Assembly (NCBI RefSeq): GCF_000283155.1
Contig: NW_004454160.1
Coordinates: 6,949,338 to 7,013,337 of the forward strand
Direction of reading: 5' to 3'
DNA: 64,000 nucleotides
Source: Ceratotherium simum simum
Taxonomy: Eukaryota; Chordata; Mammalia; Perissodactyla; Rhinocerotidae
Shown: positions 49,859-62,591 of the stretch, one piece after another
Position numbering within the stretch: position 1 is the stretch's first letter
Layout: every line of letters starts with the position of its first letter
The notes under the pieces: generated by a model
What the model was told of the DNA's origin: nothing
Seen by the model: the letters and a program-made list of their open reading frames with translations, nothing else
Database searches by the model: none
Made by a program: the position numbers and the translations under genes

Positions 49859-52800
49859 AAAAGAATATTTAGTCATCATCATGGTGGCATGAGAGGATCC
49901 CTTTGTCTCTCTTCAATCTACAGCAAGTAAAATATCCATAACCCAACAAAGGCTAGGATGCTAGAGAGATCATGCATTCGTACATATGAAGGTGGGTGGA
50001 TTGGAACCACATAAAGGAGGAAAACAGGAACAGCAGAGGCATTGCCCAGGACCCTGGACCCCCAGCCGCCCACCCCCTACCCCCAGAGAACCCAGTGGGC
50101 AGCAGTGGAGATGCATGTGCAACTCCAGCCAGCCGGTCATGGTGGCACCTGCAGTCATGGGGAGTGGAGTAGTAGTGGAGGCAGATTCCCATGATCCTGG
50201 GCCCCTGGCTGCAGCTCAGAGGCTGGTAGCAGCAGTGGAGGTGCACACAGGATTCTGACATCCCAACTGCAGTGGCCACTGTGGCCACAAAGTAACAGGC
50301 AATAGCAGAGGCGGTACCCTGCGAATCCAGCTCCCACCCCACTCACTTCTTCTGCCTCCCCTCATCGCAGTGGTGGAGCTTGCGACCCAGGTGATTCCAG
50401 ATGCAGTGGAAGCATCAGCCATCCCTGTACTCCTGGCAGTGAAATCAGCAACTGCAGCAACACCGGCAACAGCAAGGCATCAGTGACCCCACCCCCCCAG
50501 AGATGCAGGCAGTGATGATGAGAGTACCAGCAATACCCTGAATAGAGGCAGTGGAGGGTGGAATGTGCAGGTCCTCAAATATAGCCAGAGGCAGCTCAGG
50601 TAAGAGAAACCAAAAACTAGCACTATAGTGCTACCTATTAAAAAACAAAAGAAAGGCCTCTAATCTCCAACCACTTAAAAAGTTTGAATCAAAACAAACA
50701 AAGCTATACCTAAATAAGAAAAGTGCTTGCTATGACAGATGTGCTCACAGAGGAGTAACTCAGCTAGCACCATGAAAAGCCACAGTAACAAGGCATCACA
50801 AAAAGAAAATAATGATTCTCCAGAAACCAAGCATAAAGTCATGGAAGACTGTGATCTAACTGATAAAAAATTTGAAATAGCTGTCATGAAGAAACTCAGT
50901 GAGCTACAAGAAAACTCAGAGAAGCAGTTCAATGAGCTCAGGAATAAAATCAATGAACAGAAGGAATACTCTCCCAAAGAAATTGAAACTCTAAAAAAGC
51001 ACCAAACAGAAATTCTGGAGCTTAAAAACTAATAAATGAGTGGAAGAATGCATGAGAAAGCATTGAAAATAGAGCAGACCATATGGAAGAGAGAATTAGC
51101 AAGCTCAAAGATAGAAACCTAAAAATGAAGCAGGTAGAAGAGGAGAGAGAACTAAGATTTTTTAAAAATGTGGAAATTCCACAAGCATTATCTGACTCCA
51201 TTAGAAAGGGCAACATAAGGATAATGGGTATCTCAGAAGGAGAAGAGAGAGAGAAGGAAACAGAGAGCTTATTTAAAGAACAAATAGCTGAGAACTTCCT
51301 AAACCTGGGGAAAGAACTGGATATACAAATCCATGAAGTTAATAGAACACCCAATTATCTCAACACAAAAAGATCTCCAAGACAGATGATAATAAAACTG
51401 CCAAAAGTCAATGACAAGGAAATAATATTAAAGGCAGCTAGGGGGGAAAAAAAAACAACCTACAAGGGAACCCCCATTAGGCTGTCACCAGATTTCTCAG
51501 CAGAAACTCTACAGGCCAGGAGAGAGTGGAATGCTATATTCAAAATATGGAAAGATAAAAACTGTCAGCCAAGAATACTCTATCTAGCAAAGTTATTTTT
51601 CAGATATGAAGGAGAAATAAAGGCTTTTTCAGACAAACAAAGGCTGAGAGAGTTCATCGCCACTAGACCTGCATTACAAGAAATGTTGAAAGGAGCTCTC
51701 CTACCTGAAATGAAAATGCAAATGTATACAAAACTTTGAGCAAGGTGATAAATACACAGAATCAGAAAATTGCACCTCTGATACCAGAATAGATTAGTAA
51801 ACAATTATAACATAAAGGTTAAAGGGAAGGAAGCATTAAAAATGACTATAACCACTTCAATTTGGTAATGAACTCACAATACAAAAAGGGATAATTTGTG
51901 ACAACAAAAACAGAGAAAGGGAAAAGGAAAAGGATGGAACCTGCATAGGTAAATGAAGATAAGACGTTATCAGCAGAAAAAGGGCTATTTTGTCTATGAG
52001 CCTTTTATATAAGCTTTATGGTAACCAAAGAACAAAAATTCAGAGCAGAGACATGAAACATAAAAAAAGAGGAAACTGAGATAAACTTCACAGAAAACCA
52101 CCAAACTGAAATGGCAGACAGAAACACAAGAAAAAAGAAACAGTGGAAATATAGAGCAACCAGAAAACAAAAGATAAAATGGCAATATTAAGTTCTCATA
52201 TATCAAAAATCACCCTAAATGTAAATGGATTGAATTCACCAATCAAAAGACACAGTGGCTGGGTGGATTAGAAAACAATACTCAACAATATGCTGCCTCC
52301 AGGAAACCTATCTCAGCTCTAAAAACAAACATAGGCTCAAAGTGAAGGGATGGAAGATGATACTCTAAGCAAATGACAATCAAAAGAAAGTGGGCATAGC
52401 TATACTTATATCAGACAAAACAGACTTCAAGCCAAAAAAGGTAACAAGAGACAAAGATAGACATTATATAATGATAAAGGGGACAATCCATCCAGAAGAC
52501 ATAACATTTATTAATATATATGCACCTAACATAAGAGTACCAAAATATAAAAAGCAATTATTACAGACCTAAAGGGAGAAACTGACAACAAGACAATAAT
52601 AGTAAGGGACTTTAATACCCTACTTACATCAATGGATAGATCGTCCAGTCAGAAAGTCAACAAGGAAACATCGGCCTTAAATGAAACATTAGACCAGATG
52701 GACTTAATAGATATATATAGAACATTCCATCCAAAAGTAGCAGAATACATGTTCTTCTCAAGAGCACATGGAACATTCTCAAAGATAGACCATATGTTGA

Positions 52801-54944
52801 GAAACAAAACAAATCTCAATAAATTTAAGAAGATTGGAATCATATCAAGTATTTTTTCTGACCACAATGGTATGAAACTAGAAATCAACAACAAGAAGAA
52901 AGCTGGAAAAGTCACAAATATGTGGAGACTAAACAACGTGCTACTGAACAACTATTGGATGAATGACGAAATCCAAGGAGATATCAAAAAATACCTGGAG
53001 ACAAATGAAAATGAAAACACAACATACCAAAATCTATGGGATGCAACAAAAGTGGTACTAAGAAGGATGTTTATAGCAATACAGGCCTACCTGAAGAAAT
53101 AAAAAATCTCAAACAATCTAACAGTACACTTAAAGGAACTAGAAAAAGACCCAACAAAGCCGAAAGTCAGTAGAAGGAAGGAAATAATAAAAATCAGAGT
53201 GGAAATAAATGAAATAGAGACTAAAAAAACAATAGAAAATATCAATGAAACTAAGAGCTGGTTCATTGAAAAGATAAACAAAATTGACAAACCTTTAGCT
53301 AGATTCACTAGGAAAAAGAGAGAGAAGGCTCAAATAAATAGAAATGAAAGAGGAGAAATTACAACAGATACCACAGAAATATAAAGGATTATAAGGGAAT
53401 ACTATGAAAAGCTATAGGCCAACAAATTGGATAACCGAGAAGAAATGGATAAATTCTTGCATTATACAACCTTCTAAACTGAAGAAGAAATAGAGAATCT
53501 GAATAGACAGATCACTAGTAAGGAGATTGAAACGCTGGCAAAACCTCCAAAAAACCAAAAGTCCAAGACCAGATGGCTTCTCTGGTGAGTTCTACCAAAC
53601 ATTTAAAGAAGATTTAATACTTATCCTTCTCAAACTCTTCCCCAAAATTAAAGAGGATGGTATGCTTCCTAACTCATTTTATGAGGCGAAAATTACCCTG
53701 GTACCAAAACCAGACAAGGACAACACAAAAAAGGAAAATTACAGGCCAATATCACTGATGAACATAGCTGCAAAAATCCTCAACAAAATATTAGCAAACC
53801 AAATACAACAGTACATTAAAAGGATCATAAACCACGATCAAGTGGGATTTATTCCAGGGATGCAAGGGTGGTTCAACATACACAAATCAATCAACATGAT
53901 ACACCACATTAACAAAATGAAGAATAAAAACCACATGATCATCTCAATAAATGCAGAGAAAGCATTTGACAAGATTCAGATCCATTTATGATAAAAAAAA
54001 AACCTGAATCAAATGGCTGTAGAAGAAAAGTACGTCAACATAATAAAGGCCATTCCTGACAAACTCACAGCTAACATCATACTCAATGGTGAAAAACTGA
54101 AAGTTACCTTTCTAAGAACAGGAACAAGACAAGGATGCCCACTCTCATCACTCTTATTCGACATAGTATTGGAAGTCCTAGCTAGAGCAATTAGGCAAGA
54201 AAAATAAATAATTGCAAAGGAAGAAGTGAAATTGTCACTATTTGCAGATGACATGGTTTTATATGTAGAAAACCCAGAACAATCCACCAAAAAACTACTA
54301 GAAATAATAAACAAATACAGTAAAGTTGCAGGGTACAAAATCAACATACGTTAATCAGTTGCATGCACTAACAATGAACTAGCAGAAAAGGAAATCAAGA
54401 ATACAATCCCATTTACAATTGCAACAAAAAGAATAAAATACCTAGGAATAAATTTAACCCAGGAGGTGAAAGACCTGTATGCTGAAAACTATAAGACATT
54501 GCTGAAAGAAATTGAAGAAGATACAAAGAAATGGAAAGATACTCCATGCTAATGGATTGGAGGAAGTGACATAGTTAAAATGTCCACATTACCTAAAGCA
54601 ATCTGCAGATTCAGTGCAATCTCTATCAAAATCCCAATGACATTTTTCACAGAAATAGAACAAAGAATCCTAAAATTTATATGGAACAGCAAAAGACTCT
54701 GAATAACCAAAGCAAACCTGAGAAAAAAGAACAAAGCTGGAGGTTTGAAATCACTCCCTGATTTCAAAATATACTACAAAGATATAGTAATCAAAACAGC
54801 ATGGTAGTGGCAAAAAAACAGACACACAGATTAATAGAATAGAATTGAGAGCCCAGAAATAAATGCACACATTTATGGACAGCTAATTTTTGACAAAGAA
54901 CATGCAATGGAGAAAGGAAAGTTGCTTCAATAAATGGTGTTGGG

Positions 54945-55232
54945 CCGGCCCCGTGGCTTAGCGGTTAAGTGCGCGTGCTCCGCTACTGGCGGCCTGGGTT
55001 CAGATCCCGGGCGTGCACGGATGCACCACTTCTCCGGCCATGCTGAGGCCATGTCCCACATACAGCAACTAGAAGGATGTGCAACTATGGCATACAACTA
55101 TCGACTGGGGCTTTGGGGAAAAAAAAAAGGGGAGGAGGATTGGCAATAGATGTTAGCTCAGAGCCGGTCTCCCTCAGCAAAAAGAGGAGGATTAGCATGG
55201 ATGTTAGCTCAGGGCTGATCTTCCTCACAAAA

Positions 55233-55320
<88 letters not shown>
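54945..55320 (+). mobile_element. ERE SINE inserted in L1 ORF2
   Basis: Complete ERE with two tail units and a long (TAAA)n-(GTAA)n tail at about 55231-55320. A clean 14-bp target-site duplication TAAATGGTGTTGGG lies at 54931-54944 and 55321-55334, and L1 sequence continues uninterrupted on either side. Confidence 0.96.

Positions 55321-55323
<3 letters not shown>
55231..55323. repeat. Compound (TAAA)n(GTAA)n microsatellite
   Basis: Uninterrupted TAAA units followed by uninterrupted GTAA units at the 3' tail of the ERE. Likely polymorphic in length. Confidence 0.95.
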
Positions 55324-55324
<1 letters not shown>

Positions 55325-55978
55325 TGGTGTTGGGAAAACTGGACAGCCACATGCAAAAGAATGAAAGTAGACCACTATCCTACACCATACACAAAAATTA
55401 ACTCAACATGAATTAAAGACTTGAATGTAAGACCTGAAACCATATAACTGCTAGAAGAAAACACTTCTTCTAGGTGGTACACTTTGACATCAGTCTTACC
55501 AATATATATTTGGATATGTCTCCTCAGGCAAGGGAAACAAAAGAAAAATAAACAAATGGGACTACAGCAAACTAAAAACCTTCTGCAAAGCAAAGGAAAC
55601 CATCAACAAAACGAAAAGACAACCTACCAATTGGGAGAAGATATTTGCAAATCATGTATCCAATAAGGGCTTAATATCCAAAATATATAAAGAACTCATA
55701 TAACTCAACAACAAAAAGCTAACAACCCAATTAAGAAATGGGCAGAGGATCTGAACAGACATTTTTCCAAAGAAGATATACAGCTGGCCAACAGGAACAT
55801 AAAAAGATGTTTAACATCACTAATTATTAGAGAAATGCAAATCAAAACCACAATGAGATATCACCTCACACCCATCAGAGTGGCTATCATAAAAAAGAGA
55901 AGAAATAGTAAGTGTTGGAGAGGATGTGGAGAAAAGGGAACCCTCATACACTGCTGGTGGAAATTAAAATTGATACAG

Positions 55979-56186
55979 GGGCCGGCCCCGTGGCTTAGCG
56001 GTTAAGTGCGTGCACTCCGCTGTTGGCGGCCCGGGTTCGGATCCCAGGCGAGCACCTGCACACAGCTTCTCCGGCCATGCTGAGGCCGCGTCCCGCATAC
56101 AGCAACTGGAGGGATGTGCAACTATGTCATACAACTATCTACTGGGGCTTTGGGGGAAAAAATAAATAAAAATAAAAAAAAATTAA
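55979..56186 (+). mobile_element. ERE SINE (no tail units) inserted in L1 3' part
   Basis: Head and body only, ending 'ctactggggctttgggggaa' then an A-rich tail. 18-bp target-site duplication AAATTAAAATTGATACAG at 55961-55978 and 56187-56204. Second SINE inside the same L1. Confidence 0.95.
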
Positions 56187-56795
56187 AAATTAAAATTGAT
56201 ACAGCCACTATGGAAAACAGTATGGAGAGTCCTCAAAAAATTAAAAATAGAACTACCATATGATCCAGCTATTCTACTTATGGGTATTTATTCAAAGAAC
56301 ACAAAAACACTAATTCAAAAAGATATATGCACCCCTACGTTCATTGCAGCATTATTTACAGCATCCAAGATTTGGAAACAGCCTAAGTGCCCATCAACAG
56401 ATGAATGGATAAAGAAGATGTGGTATGTGTATATATATATATGATGGAATACTACTCAGCCATAAAAAAGATGAGATCTTGCCATTTGTGACAACATGGA
56501 TGGACCTTGAGGGTATTATGCTAAGCGAAATGAGAAAGACATATATGATTTCACTCATATGCGGAAGATAAAAACAGCAGCAACAAACAAAACATGTAGA
56601 TACAGAGAAAAGATTGGTGGATACCAGAGGGGCAAGGGGATGAGGGGAGGGCAAAAGGGGTAAAGGGACACATTTTTACGGTGACAGATGGAAACTAGAC
56701 TTTTGGTGGTGAACACGATGTAGTGTATACAGAAGCCAAAATATAGTGTACATCTGAAATTTATATAATGTTATAAACAAATGTTACCTCAAAAG

Positions 56796-57560
56796 AAAAA
56801 GGTCTTATCAGAAGAAAAATAATTTTGTAACTGCATATGGTGACAGATGTTAGAGTTATTGTGATGATTTCGCAATATATGCAAACATCAAATAAATATT
56901 TTCTGAATTTTAGGTTATGAAAGGTAATTTTCATTTAAACTATTTTAACTACTATATTGAGGTGTAATTTACATGCAATAGATTGTGAGTAATTAAAAAA
57001 TACAATTTAATTAATTTTGACATATATTTATGTACATTCTAATAGAGATAGTGGATTTACTACCTCCAAAAGTTTCTTTGTGTCTCTTGTAATCCCTCCT
57101 TTGCAACCTTTTCCCACTCCAGGCAACCACTAATTTGATTTCTGTCACAATAGATTAATTTGCATTTTCTAAGGCTTAATATAAATGGACTTATATAGTA
57201 TTTACATTATTTTGGTTTGTCTTTTTTCACTAAGCATAATTACTTGAGATTCATCCATATTGTTGTGTGTATCGATAATTCATTCCTTTTTATTGCTGAG
57301 CAGTGTTCCATGCTATGGATATACTAAAATTCCTTTTATTCATTCAATTCTGGATGGATTTGAGGTTTTTTTAGGGTATTAAAAATAAAGCTTCTCTGAG
57401 CAGATTTTAATAGACATATCCTTTCTTTGCATTTGGGTGGAATGGCTGTATCATATGATGGGTATATGTTTAACTTTCTGAGAAATTGTCAAGCTGCATT
57501 CTAAAGTGGTTATACAGTTTCACATTCCCATCATCAGTGTATGAGAGTTCTAGTTCCTAC
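56796..57560. repeat. Older L1 3' fragments
   Basis: About 56800-56910 resembles an older plus-strand L1 3' end ('ggtgacagatgttagagtta'). About 56930-57560 is an antisense L1M 3' region ('attgaggtgtaatttacatg', 'tgctgagcagtgttccatgc'). Confidence 0.65.
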
Positions 57561-57692
57561 ATGTAGAGCCACCAGAATCTAGGAAGAGGCAAAGAAAACT
57601 TCTACCTAAGAGCCTTTAGAAGGAGCATGGCCCTGCCAACATCTTGATTTCAGACTTCTAGGCTCCAGAACTGTGTGAGATTAAATTTCTGT
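57560..57692 (+). repeat. MaLR-type LTR end fragment
   Basis: 'ccaacatcttgatttcagac' followed by 'ttctaggctccagaactgtg' and 'agattaaatttctgttg' is a common solitary-LTR terminus of the MLT1/MST group. Non-coding remnant. Confidence 0.65.
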
Positions 57693-57808
57693 TGACTACT
57701 TTGACCAACATGGAGCCCAGGTATTGGTTGTACCCTGCGAGGCTGATTTCTGGCTGAGGTCTGGGGTCGTTGGGCCAGGGCAGGTCATCCAGCTCTTGGA
57801 AAAAACCT
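57693..57808 (-). other. Unidentified exon-like open frame
   Basis: On the minus strand, after a pyrimidine-rich acceptor (TGTCCCTCTTTAG|G near 57808), an open frame reads FFQELDDLPWPNDPRPQ, then a Gly-Tyr-Asn-Gln-Tyr stretch, and runs into the LTR fragment. I do not recognise it. It may be an exon relic, part of a repeat, or chance. Confidence 0.3.
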
Positions 57809-57889
57809 AAAGAGGGACAAGGACAACCACTGAGGTCATCCCTAGGCAGCACTGGCCACTCCCTCCAATGACCCCCTACCACTACACTT

Positions 57890-58040
57890 CTCATCACTTC
57901 TTGGTTACTAGACTGACAGCTCTGTGCAAGTTGGAATATTTTATTCATCTCTGCATTTATGGTTCCTAGCACTGAGCCAAGCCCTGAGGAGGCTCTCAGT
58001 GACGTTTGTTCACTGATCAAATAAAAGTTGTTGCAAACCT
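57890..58040 (+). repeat. L2 LINE 3' end
   Basis: 'ttggaatattttattcatct', 'tggttcctagcactgagcca' and 'aggctctcagtgacgtttgt' match an L2 terminus. Confidence 0.6.
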
Positions 58041-58311
58041 CCAATTATCTCACTACATTCCTGTCCCAAATGTCCTGTCAGGGATGCTCTACATCAGCAT
58101 AGCTTGATGTCACTGATAGCTGTTCAGATTATCCAAGTATACACTTGAGCTGATTCCAAGCCTGTCAAGTAACCCTCTGTGGTTATACTTTTTCTTCTCA
58201 AAATTAAGATAATACTTTGCCCAGAAAACTTCACTGTCTGATCCTGGGATTATTATAGTTATCTCTTCAAAGTCACAAAATTCACCTTCTGGTTTATATA
58301 TTAAAACCGTA

Positions 58312-58499
58312 GGGCTGGCCCCGTGGCTTAGCGGTTAAGTGCGCGCGCTCCGCTGCTGGCGGCCCGGGTTCGGATCCCGGGCGCGCACCGAGGCACTGCT
58401 TCTCCGGCCATGCTGAGGCTGCGTCCCACATATAGCAACTAGAAGGATGTGCAGCTATGACATACAACTATCTACTGGGGCTTTGAGGGGGAAAAAAAA
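58312..58499 (+). mobile_element. ERE SINE (no tail units)
   Basis: Head 'gggctggccccgtggcttag', body to 'ctactggggctttgaggggg' and poly-A. Target-site duplication AAAACCGTA at 58303-58311 and 58500-58508. The internal CpGs are largely intact, which suggests a relatively young copy. Confidence 0.94.
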
Positions 58500-59644
58500 A
58501 AAACCGTAAAAATGATAACATCAGGTTTCCCAAATATTATCAGACTGATTGCCAATTAGTAGGGGAGAGGGAGTGTATCAGAATCACTCAGGAGTATTTT
58601 CAAACACCACAGCCTTTCACTGTGTCTTTATCTGACTTGTTCCGTGAAGTCACAAGGAATTGCCTTATTGTTTGGTCACTGCTGTCAGCAATATGATTCA
58701 TCAATTTAGAGACTAAGATACGTATTTTCTGACAGGTTGGCAACTTGGGTGGAGTATGGCTATTCTGTGTCCCTTTTTTCCCTTTTAACTGTGAGGAGAA
58801 ATAGTTGAGAATACTAAACTATTACCTTCTTTCATGGGCACCTGATAAATGCCAGGCACTATGCCAAATGTGGGGAAATAGATGAAAAGACATGGTCCTT
58901 ACCATTTCGGAACTCATCGTTCATGGAAGAAAATGGACAAGAAATCACAATATACTTTGGGAAGTGGGAGAAGATATAACAGAGTACGTTGTTAAATGCA
59001 CTTAATAAATGAGAGTGTGCTAGGCAGAAAGAAGGTAGTTTTTGAAGCAAAAAACCCAGCATGTGCAAAGGCACAAAGCAGTGATATGTTTAGGAAATAT
59101 CAGAAGTGAAGTGGGAAAACTAATGGCAGACGTGGCCAGAAAGATAAGTTGGGGCCAGATCACAAAGAGCTTTGTAGGATATGCTAAGGAATTGGCACTT
59201 TATCCCGTAGGCAATGGGGAACCAGTGAAGGTTTTTAAAGTAGAATTAGATGAAAAGGTTTGTGTTATAGAATGCTAAGTGCTGGCTGTGTGGGGGATGG
59301 ATTGGAGAAGGGAGAAATTCAAGGCAGGCAGACCTTAGAGAGGTAATTGCAATAGTACAGGAAAAGATGGTGAAGACATACTGAGACCGTGGGAAAGGAG
59401 AGAAAAAGACAGAGTCAAGCAGATAGAATTAATAGGATTTGCATCTGATGTAATACGTAGAAGCAATAAGTAAGCTTTACAAGGGCAGAAGTTTTTGTCT
59501 GTTTTGTTCACTGAGATCATTTATAAATGAGTGAATGAATGAACAAAAATACAAGTGAAATCAACTTCCTCCCTGCCCCTATAACTACTCTAAAAGGACT
59601 TGATTTCAGGAGGCTTGACAAGGCACCTTTAAGAATGAAAAGGT

Positions 59645-59750
59645 AAGCTCCTTGAGAGCAGGGATTATATTTGTTTTTCTCATCACTATATTTTCAACAC
59701 TTAGCTTGGCACATGGTAGGCACTCACTAAATATTTGTGAAATTAATGAC
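59645..59750 (+). repeat. L2 LINE 3' end
   Basis: 'aagctccttgagagcaggga' and 'cttggcacatggtaggcact' are the canonical L2 3' end. Confidence 0.8.
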
Positions 59751-60559
59751 ATTCTTCGCTGCTCAAATTGTTTCTACATTTCAGTTTTGTAGCTTTATCA
59801 TTAGGTGGCGCTAAGAAACCATTTTCCTTCCTACATAGAAGATTTAGCTGGAAGACGTTTTTTTTAACTGTGAAATAGTACATTGTTCCTTTCAGGTTAG
59901 TGATTTAACTTTTTTAATGGATAAATTAAAATTTAGGGAGCACTGCTTGTTTAAGTGAGTATTCAAAATAACAGATGACGGTGTCTTTCATAATACTCTC
60001 AAAAGAAATAATTTAGTTGGACTTAATGAATATTTGTTACATGAATGAAAGACCATACCTGATATACCTTATTAATCTTTACCTGATATGTACACATATG
60101 CTGATATATATCAGCAATTCTCAAAATGTTTCCAAAAATATGTATCATGTTTCAGACTTCTCCCTAATAGAGCTTCTACCCAATAAAATAAATAGAGCTG
60201 ACCCATTTCCAGCATAGATTTGGCATAGCAGAACACACATGATGTAGACCAGTTAAGCTGAGGATCTAGCTCTTTAGTGTTAACCACTTAATATTTGTTA
60301 CTCTTTAAAATGATTTTCAAAATAAGGTTGGTGTGTCACCTGCGTTCATCTTATCTGGGGTGCTTAATTTCTGGGCCCCATCCTGGAGACCTACTGACTC
60401 TGTTTCTGCACTTCTGACAAGCTCCCCAGGAGAGTATTCATTCTGCTTAAGTTTGAGAATCACTATTTTAAAACACAGGAAAGTATCTGATTAAATAGTT
60501 TTAGCTAAATCAAAGAAACTCTCAAGTCACCATATCTTGCACTTTTTCCTACCATCTGT

Positions 60560-61110
60560 CCAGTTGAGTCCTATTTCAGATCTAGCTACTCCACTTACTG
60601 CTACTGTCACAGCTTTGGTTCAGCACATAATAAAGTCAAAACTTTATAGCATCCCTGATATTAAATGCGCTTTACAGTTAATTCTTTTATATTTTATCAT
60701 CCCTCTTTCCTTATACTTTATCCTGCAGCCATTTAGAAATTTTTCTCTTTCCCAAAGACTCTGTGATCTTGCGAGTACTGTTTCTTCTGCCTAAAATGCT
60801 TTTAGCATTCTTTTCCCTACCTTTTTTTATCCAGTGGATTTACACTTACATTTCAAGGCCCAACTCAAATGTTACTTTATCTTTCAAGTCTTAAATGCCT
60901 CAGGCAGAGTTAGTGTTCCACTGTTCCATGTCCTGACAGCATTTTGTTCATAACCTCTATTGCATTTATCAAGTTGCTTTACAATTATCTGTCTGTTTCT
61001 TCCAGTGAACTGGGAGCTCTTAGAAAGCAGCAATCATGTTATATTCATCTTTGTATTTCTCTGATTTAGGCCTGGCTTCCCATAGGTGCTCAATAATTGA
61101 TTGTTCAATC
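60560..61110 (+). repeat. L2 LINE 3' region
   Basis: 'aaggcccaactcaaatgtta', 'gtgaactgggagctcttaga' and 'ccataggtgctcaataattg' occur in L2 order. Confidence 0.75.
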
Positions 61111-61237
61111 AGTAAATGAATCAATCACCAAAGTGGGGGCATCCATGAACTTGCCATGTTTGTTTTCCTTAATTATTTTGTGTTATCTAAATTTAGTTTA
61201 CCTACATTACATTTCCATATAGAATATAAACAATGTG

Positions 61238-61514
61238 GGGCCAGCCTGGTGGTGTAGTGGTTAAGTTCATGTGCTCTGCTTCAGCGGCCCGGGGTTTGCC
61301 AGTTCAGATCCTGGGCACAGAACTACGCACCACTCATCAAGCCATGCTGAAGCGGCGTCCCACATAGAGCAACTAGAAGGATGTACAACTATGACGTACA
61401 GCTATCTGCTGGGGCTTTGGGGAGAAAAAAAGGAAAGGGCAAGGAAGATGGGCAACTGATGTTAGCTCAGGGCCAATCTTCCTCAAAAAAACAAACAAAA
61501 AAGAAACAAACAAA
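61238..61514 (+). mobile_element. ERE SINE
   Basis: Head 'ggggccagcctggtggtgta', body with 'actcatcaagccatgctgaa', one tail unit and an (A/CAAA) tail. Perfect 17-bp target-site duplication AGAATATAAACAATGTG at 61221-61237 and 61515-61531. Confidence 0.95.
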
Positions 61515-61567
61515 AGAATATAAACAATGTGTTTTAAGGAAATTTTGATAATTTTTTCTTGAAATAG

Positions 61568-61697
61568 ATTCTGATCTCAAAGTACTTGAAGATCAGTTTG
61601 ATGAAATCATAGTAGATATAGCCACAAACATAAGCAGTATGCCAGAAAGATCCTTGAATGTGTCATCAAAACCATTAAAGCAAAACAAGAAATTCTG
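61568..61697 (+). pseudogene. Orphan NSL1-like exon with a one-base deletion
   Basis: A 130-base stretch flanked by an acceptor (TTGAAATAG| at 61567) and donor (|GTAAGA at 61698). From 61570 it reads SDLKVLEDQFDEIIVDIAT; after a one-base deletion near 61627 the frame from 61629 reads HKQYARKILECVIKTIKAK then Gln-Glu-Ile-Leu. From memory this is an internal exon of NSL1, a MIS12 kinetochore-complex subunit, with about three substitutions in 43 residues. Human NSL1 maps to 1q32, far from this locus. The flanking splice sites argue for a copy made through genomic DNA, not a processed mRNA. I see no neighbouring NSL1 exons. Confidence 0.7.
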
Positions 61698-61955
61698 GTA
61701 AGACGATTTACCTTTAAGATAGTAAATTTTATGTTATGTCTATTTTATTACAGTAAAAAAATAATAAAGTATAAGATTCATGTGGAGATAAATGACATTT
61801 TGTTTTCTTTGTCTTTTCTACCTCAATTACTACCTTTTGTCTCTTGTAAGACTTTTTCCTGTTCTAAGTCACACCAGGTTAAAATAGAATTTGAAGATGG
61901 AAGACTGACAATGACTTCATAATTCTGAGACCAGGAAGGAAAAAGAAATTTATCT

Positions 61956-62207
61956 GTTTTTTTGTGTGTGTGTGAGGAAGACTGGCTCTGAGCGCTAACA
62001 TCCATTGCCAGTCCTGCTCTTTTTGCTGAGGAACATTAGCCCTGAGCTAACATCTGTGCCCATCTTCCTCTATTTTGTATGTGGGACGCCACCACAGCAT
62101 GGCTTGATGAGTGGTGCAAAGGCCTGCACCTGGGATCTGTACCTGCAAACCCCGGGCCACCAATAGAGAACACTTGAACTTAACCACTACAGCACCGGGC
62201 TGGCCCC
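61956..62207 (-). mobile_element. ERE SINE, minus strand, two tail units
   Basis: (TG)n-bearing tail, two tail units, 'gccaccacagcatggcttga', and head 'ccactacagcaccgggctgg'. Perfect 13-bp target-site duplication AAGAAATTTATCT at 61943-61955 and 62208-62220. Confidence 0.95.
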
Positions 62208-62591
62208 AAGAAATTTATCTTTTAAGCCTTTTATTTCTATTTGTCCTTTGTGTTTGGCACAATATTTGTATGTGTTTATATATTTTGGAGGAGATGTTAG
62301 TTAAATTGATGGTAAAGATTGAGTACCTGTTTATAACACTGAAATTGGCTTTATGAACTGTGTGTAACTTGTTTTGCTCCAAAAATCATGACAGGATGGA
62401 AGTAGGTTTGCTGGGAACGGCACTGGCTCTGGAGTGAGAAACACATTTTCTTTTAGATTATGCTGTTCTGTTTGTCCTTAGTTTTTGAAATTAGCATAGT
62501 TTCACATATAAATCTTCCAGTTGCTTTCCTTTAAGGAATTGTTTTAGGGCAGTAAAGGCAGGTACTTTATCTAAAACATTTTAGTCATTCT

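Larger units (their letters stand above)
49872..56795 (+). mobile_element. Near full-length, inactive L1 carrying two EREs
   Basis: After removal of two SINEs and their duplications it is about 6.3 kb. The 5' UTR-like GC-richer part is about 49872-50740. ORF1 is at about 50751-51739, with the coiled-coil half ending in a stop at about 51030. It resumes with the RNA-binding part ('GNIRIMGISEGEE') and the typical C-terminus ('ATRPALQEMLKGAL'). ORF2 pieces follow from about 52190: endonuclease fragments, then reverse transcriptase with '[17 protein letters not shown]' near 53850 and the Phe-Ala-Asp-Asp active-site motif at about 54244-54255. Many stops and frameshifts make it dead. The 3' UTR ends near 56795. 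Confidence 0.88.
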
